Assembly (NCBI GenBank): GCA_001830645.1 | Contig: MIBM01000181.1 | Coordinates: 2,020 to 8,505, forward strand | DNA: 6,486 bases | Direction: 5' to 3' | Source of the DNA: Spirochaetes bacterium RIFOXYC1_FULL_54_7 | GTDB taxonomy: Bacteria > Spirochaetota > Spirochaetia > Treponematales > UBA12059 | Shown: piece by piece, positions 1 through 6,387 of the stretch | How positions within the stretch are numbered: the stretch's first letter is position 1 | Layout of the letters: every line of letters starts with the position of its first letter | Program-made: the position numbers and the translations under genes | The notes under the pieces: model-generated | Told to the model about the DNA's origin: nothing | Databases searched by the model: none | What the model saw: only the letters and a program-made list of their open reading frames with translations

Positions 1-1
1 G

Positions 2-295
2 GAGGTTGCCAGATATGCCATGCAACGGGATGAGTTGATGCTTGAAATCCTGAATGATAGCGCAGGGTTGCGGATCCACTACTCAAGCAGGCTTGATCCA
101 TCCATCTTCAACCGGAGTCTGACCCTGGTCATTGAACTTCCTTTTGCATATCGTCTTGAATCCATCATTGAAGAAGACAATGGCGATTTGCTTGCATTCC
201 AACCCGATGGTCAGGCCTTTGCAAAACGCTACTTAGTGGAACTGCCACCGGGAAGCGGGGTTCTGCTTGTACAGGTATACCGGGAATCCCTATAA
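2..295 (+). CDS. C-terminal fragment of an unrecognised protein (5' end outside window)
   Basis: The reading frame is open from the left edge and ends at a TAA at 293-295. The first in-window ATG (position 20) is preceded in frame by codons for E-V-A-R-Y-A with no stop, and no clear ribosome binding site sits just before it. I therefore read this as the 3' end of a longer gene. About 97 residues are visible. They alternate hydrophobic and polar residues, for example LTLVIELP, RYLVELPPG and GVLLVQVYRE, as expected of a beta-sandwich, and there are no membrane segments or cysteine motifs. Such a C-terminal domain would fit a carbohydrate-active enzyme, but nothing visible proves it and I do not assign a function. 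The gene converges on the GNAT-like gene, with 39 bp between the two stop codons. Confidence 0.6.
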   Translation, partial: EVARYAMQRDELMLEILNDSAGLRIHYSSRLDPSIFNRSLTLVIELPFAYRLESIIEEDNGDLLAFQPDGQAFAKRYLVELPPGSGVLLVQVYRESL

Positions 296-334
296 GTGGC
301 TGGAATATTATTCCAAGGCTCGAAGTTAAAACCG

Positions 335-1459
335 CTACAACTCCCTTCTGTAAGCCCGGCGACGCTTGTGCTGGCGCCGCTGAAGGCCCTTCCAGAGACT
401 TTGGACCTGGTAGTTGCCCTCAAGCTCTCCGCTTGTTTCGGCAGTCGTGATACCTGCGGCTATGCAACTGGCAGAGAGAGAGGTCATCAGGAAGGCTATG
501 ACGCCTCTGGCCTGGTATTCAGGCTTGATGGCCACTAGGTACATGTCGATGCTTTTAGGCTTCCTGAGGGCGCTCATCAAATGGAACCAGCCAAAAGGCA
601 GTACATGGCCATGGGCTTTCTGCAGTGCAACGGACAGGCTGGGCATGGTTATCCCGAAACCTATGAGTCGTTCTTCCTCATCCACCACTATCTTGGTGAA
701 CCGTGGATCCACGAAGCCGAGGTACTGATCTATGTAGGCCTTTACCTGGGCCTCGGACAGGGGTGTGGTACCATAAAGGCCTGCATAGGCCTCATCGAGG
801 AGGGCAAAAATCTGCTTGCCATACCTGGCCACCAGCTGTCTGGGATTTTTCCATTCGTAGATATGCACACCCGTACGCTTGGCAAGCAGTTCCTGCACCC
901 GCAAGGCTTTCTCCGGGATGCTTGTCGGCGTGGTGACCACAAACTCCAGCCAGTCTACATCCTTGGTGTATCCCAGACGCTCCAGGTAGACAGGGTAGTA
1001 CGGTGGATTGTATATCATGGCCATGGTTCCAAGCTCCTTGAAACCTTCCACAAGCATTCCTTCCTTGTCCAGGTCGGTAAATCCAAGAGGTCCTGCCACC
1101 GCTGTCATGCCCTTGCCGCGGGCCCAGTCCTCTACGGTTCGTATCAGTGCCTCTGCCACCGCGAAGTCATCCACAAATTCGATCCAGCCGAAACGGGCAT
1201 GTTTGTTGCCGCATTTCTCTATGTATCGATGATTGACTATCCCGGCTACCCGGCCTACGACCTGACCGTCACGCCAGGCTAGCCAGTACTCCGCTTCGCA
1301 GAACTCGAAGGCCGGATTCCGGTCCTTGCGGAAGGTGTTGTACTCATCAAACACCAGGGGCGGCACCCAACAGGAATTGCCCTTGTACAGTTTAAAAGGC
1401 AGGTATATGAAGGCCTTCAGATCCTTCTTGCTTGTGACCGACCGGATTTCCAGGGCCAT
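335..1459 (-). CDS. GNAT-like N-acetyltransferase family protein, substrate unknown
   Basis: This 374-residue protein has the look of a two-lobe GNAT (acyl-CoA N-acyltransferase) fold. An N-terminal lobe carries the strand GRVAGIVN (residues 69-76). A C-terminal lobe contains MYLVAIKPEYQARGV (306-320), resembling the GNAT motif A strand plus the Q/R-x-x-G pyrophosphate-binding turn, although the canonical second Gly is not clear. The very basic end, RRQHKRRRAY (361-370), resembles a family of uncharacterised spirochaete and Bacteroidetes proteins, possibly related to E. coli YghO; that is recollection, not a search result. There is no signal peptide or membrane span, so it is probably cytosolic. 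The ATG at 1457-1459 is preceded by AAGGAG (1465-1470) at good spacing. It lies 52 bp downstream of the diguanylate cyclase on the same strand and is probably its operon partner. The stop is TAG. The acceptor substrate is unknown. Confidence 0.8.
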   Translation of the reverse strand: MALEIRSVTSKKDLKAFIYLPFKLYKGNSCWVPPLVFDEYNTFRKDRNPAFEFCEAEYWLAWRDGQVVGRVAGIVNHRYIEKCGNKHARFGWIEFVDDFAVAEALIRTVEDWARGKGMTAVAGPLGFTDLDKEGMLVEGFKELGTMAMIYNPPYYPVYLERLGYTKDVDWLEFVVTTPTSIPEKALRVQELLAKRTGVHIYEWKNPRQLVARYGKQIFALLDEAYAGLYGTTPLSEAQVKAYIDQYLGFVDPRFTKIVVDEEERLIGFGITMPSLSVALQKAHGHVLPFGWFHLMSALRKPKSIDMYLVAIKPEYQARGVIAFLMTSLSASCIAAGITTAETSGELEGNYQVQSLWKGLQRRQHKRRRAYRREL

Positions 1460-1511
1460 ATCGACTCCTTGAACCTACGAAGTAATTGCCACGGATACCG
1501 GGTTTGTATCT

Positions 1512-3221
1512 TTATCGCCTTGGATTGCGCTTGTCTTCATACAATTTACGATCGGCCTCCGCCATCAGGGACTCAAAGCGTTCGGGGTCCGGCGGAGTCG
1601 GATCAGGATAATGGGCTGCGCCTATGCTGGCCGAGTAGCCGATCACCGGATCGACTCCTGTTGCCTCTACACAGCCGGACAGGCTATTGACATCATGAAC
1701 CATAATCCTGGATCTGGACAGCTCTTCTTCCAGTTTGGTCCTCAATTCATCGATGACTACAACAGGACAAGCCGGTAGAATGGCCAGGAACTCATCGCCG
1801 CCGGTACGCACAAGATAATCACCCCGCCTGAAAACCCGGGCCATCACTGATACCATGTCCATGAGGACCCTGTCTCCCACCGGATGGCCATACCTGTCGT
1901 TGATGGTCTTGAAGTTGTCAAGATCGGCAATCAGAATCGCAAATGGCCCACGTAGACTCTCGCGTACCAGAGGCAGTATGCCGCGGTTGAACACACCAGT
2001 CAAAGGATCATGCAGGCTAGCCTCCCGGTAGGCGTTGGCCCGGTTCTGTTCAACCACCAGTTGCCGGTAGTTCTGTATGATGTCGGATACCACAAAGGCA
2101 GTGATGGCAAGGGTAAGTATCATGAAGCCGAAATGCGATATCAGTATTGAATTGGGGACCAGCAATGCAATCAGTATATCGTGCATCGCGGCTACAACAC
2201 CTACGCTGACACCAACCAGCAACAATCTACGTCCTGGCCCCTCCCGTCTTGTATGGTACAATAGGTACAGCAGATAGAACTGGAAAGGGAGAATGGTCAT
2301 ATATGTGTAGGTATACATGACTTTAAGCCCCGTCACTGTTGCTGGCAACAGGGCTGCAAGGGCGCAGGCAAGCTGGACAACAGAGAATACCTTGGCAAAC
2401 CAGTCTAGCCTCCGTCCCAGAAGCCTCAGGAATCCAAGTATGAACAGGATGGACGCAAGGTGACGAAGGATCACCACAAGCTTTTTGAAACCGAGGAGCG
2501 TAAGCGGGAGGTATTCGAAGGTCAGGAAATCGGCAAGGAAAAAGGCCGTGCATACCGCGGCAAGACCGAGCACCACCCTGCCATCAAGCCTTGGCAAGGA
2601 TGAGTAGCCTATGGCCATGATGGCAAGCCCCATCACGAGGATGGCTCCGCACAGAAGCCAGACAGCCTGTTCGCTCACAAAACCCAGGTAGGCCAGACGA
2701 CCCCAGACGGCCGCACGCTCCATGATATATGGTTGTTTGATGATCCCCGCTTCATATGCACCCAGGATCTCAAGCTCTATGGTACTGTCCTGGTGGAGCA
2801 CCCCTGGTGGAATCTGGAAAGCTTTGACCGAATTCCATATGGTGGATTGACCGTGGGCGAAGTCACCCTGGGAACCAAGAGAGGTGCCTTCCAGGGATAT
2901 ACGGATTGCTGCGCCGTTTATGCCGGGAAATACCAATACATACCAGGCTTCAGGGTCGATGCCGCCCCGGGGCGGCTCCAGATGCAGGCTCATGCGGTAC
3001 ACGCCGGGGCGGAAGGCATCCCCCCGGTTGCAGCCACGGTACCATTCGATGGCCTCTGCCAGCCCGGATTCCCCGGGGACAAAAAGGTCTATGGCAGGGG
3101 AAAAGGCCATAGCCCCCGAAGGCAACCCATAACCGGCTGTGCATGCGCGGATGGCAAGCACCAAGGCAACCACGAGGAGACTGTACAGCAGAACCGGCCT
3201 GCCTTTTACTGCGAACCCCAT
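1512..3221 (-). CDS. membrane diguanylate cyclase with extracytoplasmic sensor, multi-helix membrane domain and GGDEF domain
   Basis: This 569-residue protein is predicted to make cyclic di-GMP from two GTP at the inner face of the cytoplasmic membrane. Domain order: an N-terminal signal-anchor helix (about 10-26); an extracytoplasmic, beta-rich sensor (about 40-175); seven or eight hydrophobic helices (about 183-380), as in 7TMR-DISM receptors; a short linker helix (about 381-402); and a GGDEF domain (403-569) opening with DPLTGVFNR. The catalytic motif is the full GGDEF (474-478). The metal/GTP region DLDNFKTINDRYGH (433-446) is intact. RRGD (465-468) lies five residues before GGDEF, matching the inhibitory I-site RxxD, so product feedback is expected. 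The sensor ligand is unknown; its strands could form a jelly-roll. The ATG is supported by frame and by the signal anchor, but the leader is odd: a TATAAT lies six bases upstream. The gene is divergent from the hydrogenase-chemoreceptor gene and stops with TAA. Confidence 0.9.
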   Translation of the reverse strand: MGFAVKGRPVLLYSLLVVALVLAIRACTAGYGLPSGAMAFSPAIDLFVPGESGLAEAIEWYRGCNRGDAFRPGVYRMSLHLEPPRGGIDPEAWYVLVFPGINGAAIRISLEGTSLGSQGDFAHGQSTIWNSVKAFQIPPGVLHQDSTIELEILGAYEAGIIKQPYIMERAAVWGRLAYLGFVSEQAVWLLCGAILVMGLAIMAIGYSSLPRLDGRVVLGLAAVCTAFFLADFLTFEYLPLTLLGFKKLVVILRHLASILFILGFLRLLGRRLDWFAKVFSVVQLACALAALLPATVTGLKVMYTYTYMTILPFQFYLLYLLYHTRREGPGRRLLLVGVSVGVVAAMHDILIALLVPNSILISHFGFMILTLAITAFVVSDIIQNYRQLVVEQNRANAYREASLHDPLTGVFNRGILPLVRESLRGPFAILIADLDNFKTINDRYGHPVGDRVLMDMVSVMARVFRRGDYLVRTGGDEFLAILPACPVVVIDELRTKLEEELSRSRIMVHDVNSLSGCVEATGVDPVIGYSASIGAAHYPDPTPPDPERFESLMAEADRKLYEDKRNPRR

Positions 3222-3255
3222 TCACCTATTATAGACAAATTCCCGGCTTAGTGAA
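3222..3255 (-). promoter_or_regulatory. putative sigma70-type promoter abutting the diguanylate cyclase start codon
   Basis: On the minus strand a perfect TATAAT (3228-3233) is preceded, after 16 bases, by TTCACT (3250-3255), which matches four of six bases of TTGACA. Only AGGTGA (3222-3227) separates the -10 box from the ATG, so transcription would start at or next to the A of the start codon and give a leaderless or near-leaderless mRNA. The alternative is that AGGTGA is a closely placed Shine-Dalgarno sequence served by a promoter further upstream, with the TATAAT a coincidence. Confidence 0.4.
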
Positions 3256-3268
3256 GCGAAACGCCAGC

Positions 3269-3297
3269 TTGCATCCAATTAATCCATGATCTACACT
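3269..3297 (+). promoter_or_regulatory. weak candidate promoter for the hydrogenase-chemoreceptor gene
   Basis: TTGCAT (3269-3274), 17 bases and TACACT (3292-3297) form a weak sigma70-like pair (three and four matches to consensus). It would start transcription near 3304, leaving a leader of roughly 75 bases and placing an inverted repeat (3303-3314) over the start point. I saw no convincing sigma28 or sigma54 element. The assignment is tentative because degenerate matches are common by chance. Confidence 0.2.
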
Positions 3298-3302
3298 ACC
3301 AC

Positions 3303-3324
3303 CATAGTTCTATGCTTTAAGCAT
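3303..3324. repeat. two overlapping inverted repeats in the divergent intergenic region (possible operator)
   Basis: CATAG-TT-CTATG (3303-3314) has perfect five-base arms, and ATGCTT-T-AAGCAT (3312-3324) has perfect six-base arms; the two share the ATG at 3312-3314. GCATT is then repeated in tandem at 3321-3330. The short spacers look more like protein-binding dyads than RNA hairpins. They lie between the divergent diguanylate cyclase and hydrogenase-chemoreceptor genes and could serve either. No regulator family is assigned. Confidence 0.35.
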
Positions 3325-3370
3325 TGCATTGCCCTTTGTATTTCCAGAAAATCGTCAGTATCAAACATAA

Positions 3371-3374
3371 GAGG
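3371..3374 (+). promoter_or_regulatory. ribosome binding site of the hydrogenase-chemoreceptor gene
   Basis: GAGG (within AAGAGG) lies five bases before the ATG at 3380-3382. This favours Met1 over Met5 (3392-3394) as the start. Confidence 0.6.
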
Positions 3375-3379
3375 TCGTC

Positions 3380-5506
3380 ATGAATGCGGCAATGCGAAAA
3401 ACACAGCAGGTTCCGGTGATTGCGGTGGACGAAGACAGATGCGTCAACTGCCACATGTGCATTGCGGCCTGCCCGGTCAAGTATTGCATAGATGGATCGG
3501 GTGACAAGGTCAGCATAAACAACGACCTGTGCATCGGATGCGGTAGTTGCGTCCGTGCCTGCACCCATGACGCACGCAGCATCATGGATGACACAGCGGA
3601 ATTCCTGAGTGCTTTGTCCCGGGGAGAGAAAGTGGTTGCCATCGTAGCGCCTGCCCTTGCGTCCAGTTTCCCCGGCCAGTACCGGCAATTCATGGGTTGG
3701 CTTAAAAGCCTTGGCGTATCGGCCTGCTTCGATGTTAGCTTCGGCGCGGAACTGACGGTAAAATCATACCTGAACCATATCACCGCCAACAAACCTGCCT
3801 TGGTGGTAGCCCAGCCCTGCCCCGCCATTGTGAGCTACATAGAAATTTTCCGACCGGAAATCCTGCCCCATCTTGCCCCGGCCGACAGCCCCATGCTGCA
3901 CACCATCAAGATGATACGTGATTACTACCCCGGCCATAAAGACAGCAAGGTCCTGATCGTCTCGCCCTGTGCTGCCAAGAAACGGGAGTTCGTTGAAACC
4001 GGCATGGGCGACTACAACGTGACCATACGGTCTTTCAAGGATCTTCTGGACAAAAGGAAGATCAATCTGGCAAACCAGCCCGAAGCTGATTTTGACAATC
4101 CTCCGGCAGAGCGGGCGGTGCTCTTCTCGTCTCCCGGAGGCCTGCTGAGGACAGCCATCCGTGAGGTTCCAGATATACAGTCCATGGCACGCAAGATAGA
4201 AGGACCGGAGCTTGTTTACCACTACCTGGACAGCCTGCCGGCATCCGTGGCCAAAGGCATCAACCCTCTGCTGGTGGACTGCCTGAACTGCGAATTCGGC
4301 TGCAATGCCGGACCTGGAACTCTGAACCAGGACAAATCACCGGATGATATCGAATATCCGGTAGAAAAACGATCCGTAGAAAGCCAGCAGCTATATGGTG
4401 GCAGGAAAGGCTCGGACCGCACCGCAGCCCGGAAGCTGAAAAAGGTGTTGGCCAAATTCTGGAAGCCAGGCCAGTACGACAGGACCTACATCAACCGATC
4501 GGCAAATTACCACCTGGCCAAACCCGGCGACAGTCAACTGAAGGTCATCTATGATTCCATGCTCAAGCAGACCCAGGAAGACCACCTCAACTGCGCCGGC
4601 TGCGGCTACAAGTCATGCGAAGGCATGGCCGTAGCCATCCACAACTCGCTGAACAAGAAGGAAAACTGCCACCTGTACCGGCAGAAGGTCATAGAGAGTG
4701 AGAGGCGGATAGTAGATTCATCAACCATCAGGCTGCATGAAGAGATCATCCAGGCCACGGCTATGGTAAGCACCATACGCGGTTCCCTGGAACGCTTGCA
4801 GGCAGATGCGGCCAGCCAGTTTGCCGCCATAGAAGAGTCAGCCGCTGCGGTTGAACAGATGGTGGCTACACTTGGCAATGCTTCCGGCATAGCTTCCGGC
4901 CGGCGCCAGCAGATCCAGGCCCTTGCGGAGGCTACAGCAGGAGGCGAGCGCGACATGATTGCCACTGCCGGGGCCATACGCAAGGCCGCGGATGGCATCA
5001 CCGAGATAGGCAACATGATAGGTGTCATCCATGACGTGGCCGACAAGACCAACCTGCTCGCCATGAACGCCGCGATCCAGGCAGCCCATGCAGGCTCGGC
5101 GGGAAAGAGCTTTGCGGTGGTTGCAGCGGAGATCCGCAAACTGGCAGAGGCAACCGGGGGCAATGCCAAGGACATAGCCTTATCCATCAGCGGCATCATA
5201 AACCAGATAAAGACCTCCAACGAGATGACAGACCGTACCGGCAAGCACATCAAGACGATATCCCAGGATACCGGCAAGCTGGCGGACGAGATGTCGGCCC
5301 TGATAGATTCCTTCAACGAAATGTCCACCGGAGGAACCCAGGTTACCAAGGGCATAGAAGAACTGCGGAATGTCTCGCTTGAAGTCAGGGATGTCTATGC
5401 AGCCATGGCAAGCGATATAGGTGACATACTGAACAAGATCAACTCCATTGCCAGGATCTCGGAGGAAACCCAGCAGAAGGTCAGCCAAAACTCACACCAG
5501 AGCTGA
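3380..5506 (+). CDS. soluble [FeFe]-hydrogenase/methyl-accepting chemotaxis fusion; putative H2 or redox chemoreceptor
   Basis: This 708-residue protein has no membrane segment. Domains in order: two [4Fe-4S] ferredoxin motifs (Cys21, 24, 27, 31 and Cys51, 54, 57, 61); an [FeFe]-hydrogenase H-cluster domain (about 83-330) with L1 AQPCPAIV (Cys147), L2 SPCAAKKRE (Cys197, Lys200) and L3 CLNCEFGCNAGPG (Cys304 and Cys308, plus extra Cys301); a CAGCGYKSC-type Fe-S domain (Cys405, 408, 413, 430); and a chemoreceptor signalling hairpin (about 440-708) with its tip near 553-590. All four expected H-cluster cysteine ligands are present. The cysteine before the L1 ligand, used for proton transfer in catalytic enzymes, is Pro146. 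This fits a sensory (Group C-like) protein that reports H2 or redox state to CheA/CheW rather than a turnover enzyme; that role is inference. H-cluster assembly would need HydE, HydF and HydG, which are not in the window. No C-terminal CheR-tether pentapeptide is seen. Confidence 0.92.
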   Translation: MNAAMRKTQQVPVIAVDEDRCVNCHMCIAACPVKYCIDGSGDKVSINNDLCIGCGSCVRACTHDARSIMDDTAEFLSALSRGEKVVAIVAPALASSFPGQYRQFMGWLKSLGVSACFDVSFGAELTVKSYLNHITANKPALVVAQPCPAIVSYIEIFRPEILPHLAPADSPMLHTIKMIRDYYPGHKDSKVLIVSPCAAKKREFVETGMGDYNVTIRSFKDLLDKRKINLANQPEADFDNPPAERAVLFSSPGGLLRTAIREVPDIQSMARKIEGPELVYHYLDSLPASVAKGINPLLVDCLNCEFGCNAGPGTLNQDKSPDDIEYPVEKRSVESQQLYGGRKGSDRTAARKLKKVLAKFWKPGQYDRTYINRSANYHLAKPGDSQLKVIYDSMLKQTQEDHLNCAGCGYKSCEGMAVAIHNSLNKKENCHLYRQKVIESERRIVDSSTIRLHEEIIQATAMVSTIRGSLERLQADAASQFAAIEESAAAVEQMVATLGNASGIASGRRQQIQALAEATAGGERDMIATAGAIRKAADGITEIGNMIGVIHDVADKTNLLAMNAAIQAAHAGSAGKSFAVVAAEIRKLAEATGGNAKDIALSISGIINQIKTSNEMTDRTGKHIKTISQDTGKLADEMSALIDSFNEMSTGGTQVTKGIEELRNVSLEVRDVYAAMASDIGDILNKINSIARISEETQQKVSQNSHQS

Positions 5507-5525
5507 CCAGCATGGAAGTGGGCCA

Positions 5526-5563
5526 GGCTGACCCGGCCGGCATGGAATCACCCTGGTCAGGCC
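5526..5563. terminator. weak candidate hairpin between convergent genes
   Basis: GGCTGACC (5526-5533) can pair with GGTCAGGCC (5555-5563) through one bulged base, with a loop of about 21 bases that is itself GC-rich. It lies between the convergent hydrogenase-chemoreceptor and cobS genes and overlaps the cobS stop codon. No T-run follows on either strand, so an intrinsic terminator is doubtful. An eight-base direct repeat, GCATGGAA (5510-5517 and 5540-5547), lies in the same gap. Confidence 0.2.
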
Positions 5564-6387
5564 AGGCGTCCGATGGCCAAGGCCAACAGCAGCACCAGCA
5601 CCTCGCCAAGTTCCACCGCCGCGCCCATGGCGTCGCCGTTGTAACCGCCAACCCTGCGGCCATACCAGAAGCCAACCAGCACACCCGTGAGCATAGCTAC
5701 TACGGCGCAGGCCAGCAGGGACAGAGCTGCACCAAACGGTCCCCAGATTATGCCAGCCAGCAACGCGGCCGGCGAAGCAGCCAGCGAAAACCCCAGCACA
5801 GCCGCGACAGGCGACAGGCTGCCCAGGGAAGCCGCAAGACCCTTCGTAGAGGCGGGGCTACAGGACAGGGTCACCACTATTGCTGCCAGCCGTCCGGACG
5901 GCGGAGCCAGAAGCAAGGCAGCCCAGGGCAACAGACCCGCCCTTGTCATACCAGCCCCCGAAAGACTGCCAGATTCAATTCCCGTACGAGCCAGCTCGAA
6001 TAAATCCGACAGTGCACCGGCCCTGACAGCCAATATCATGAAACCCGCAAACATGGCAAAGGCGCCGATACGAGGATCCTTGAGTATAGCCCGGCGTTTT
6101 TCCTGGTCGCCGAAGGCGCCGGCTGCGTCGGCCGAGTCCAGGAGTCCATCGAAGTGGAACAGATTGTAGGCCTGATACTGGGCCAGCATGGCGCTCAGGG
6201 CGGCAAGCAGGCCAGGTCCGAAGGCAGCCAGCCCCACGAACGCACCAGCGCAGGCCAGCAGGCCGGCATGCAGGCCGACCAGGGGCAGGAAGAACGCGAC
6301 GGAACCATAATCCGGTTTTGTCCGGAGCGGCACAGGAAACCGGGCAACCAGGGAAAGAGTGCTCATGAAGCGGTGCAACAGGTTCAT
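5557..6387 (-). CDS. cobS: adenosylcobinamide-GDP ribazoletransferase (cobalamin synthase)
   Basis: CobS joins adenosylcobinamide-GDP to alpha-ribazole (or its phosphate) in the last steps of lower-loop assembly of vitamin B12-type cofactors, at the cytoplasmic membrane. The 276-residue length is near the family norm. The family signatures are present: FHFDGLLDSADAAGAFG (77-93) with acidic residues Asp80, Asp84 and Asp87; ILKDPRIGAFA (101-111); and the C-terminal GGYNGDAMGA (247-256) followed by Glu259 and Glu262. Several Ala/Leu-rich membrane helices lie between them. The ATG at 6385-6387 has AGGAG (6396-6400) eight bases upstream; Met8 has no comparable site. The frame stays open upstream to the window edge but contains no ATG, GTG or TTG there. 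The start overlaps the TGA of the preceding minus-strand frame as ATGA, which suggests translational coupling. It converges on the hydrogenase-chemoreceptor gene and is probably unrelated to it transcriptionally. Confidence 0.93.
   Translation of the reverse strand: MNLLHRFMSTLSLVARFPVPLRTKPDYGSVAFFLPLVGLHAGLLACAGAFVGLAAFGPGLLAALSAMLAQYQAYNLFHFDGLLDSADAAGAFGDQEKRRAILKDPRIGAFAMFAGFMILAVRAGALSDLFELARTGIESGSLSGAGMTRAGLLPWAALLLAPPSGRLAAIVVTLSCSPASTKGLAASLGSLSPVAAVLGFSLAASPAALLAGIIWGPFGAALSLLACAVVAMLTGVLVGFWYGRRVGGYNGDAMGAAVELGEVLVLLLALAIGRLA

Noticed and set aside
301..315. Inverted repeat TGGAAT-ATT-ATTCCA between the first two genes as a terminator
   Set aside because: The stem is six mostly A-T pairs with a three-base loop and no following T-run. 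It could be chance or a protein site, so I do not call a terminator.
581..1282. Open frame of 233 codons on the plus strand
   Set aside because: It is antisense to the GNAT-like gene, with no domain and no good ribosome binding site; the minus-strand gene explains the region.
1494..1510. GATAC/GTATC hairpin between the diguanylate cyclase and the GNAT-like gene
   Set aside because: The stem is only five pairs with no T-run; it is too weak to argue that the two genes are separately transcribed.
2733..3251. Plus-strand frame of 172 codons
   Set aside because: It is antisense to the sensor part of the diguanylate cyclase, and its translation shows no coherent domain.
4606..5355. Long open frame (249 codons) on the minus strand
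   Set aside because: It lies wholly inside the chemoreceptor domain of the fusion gene, whose protein has clear family motifs. The antisense frame is rich in Ala, Ser and Met from mirrored codons and has no recognisable domain.
5512..6003. Plus-strand frames of about 160 codons (5512-6003 and 5687-6169)
   Set aside because: They are antisense to cobS, low in complexity and rich in Gln, Arg, Ser and Ala; cobS signatures on the other strand are decisive.
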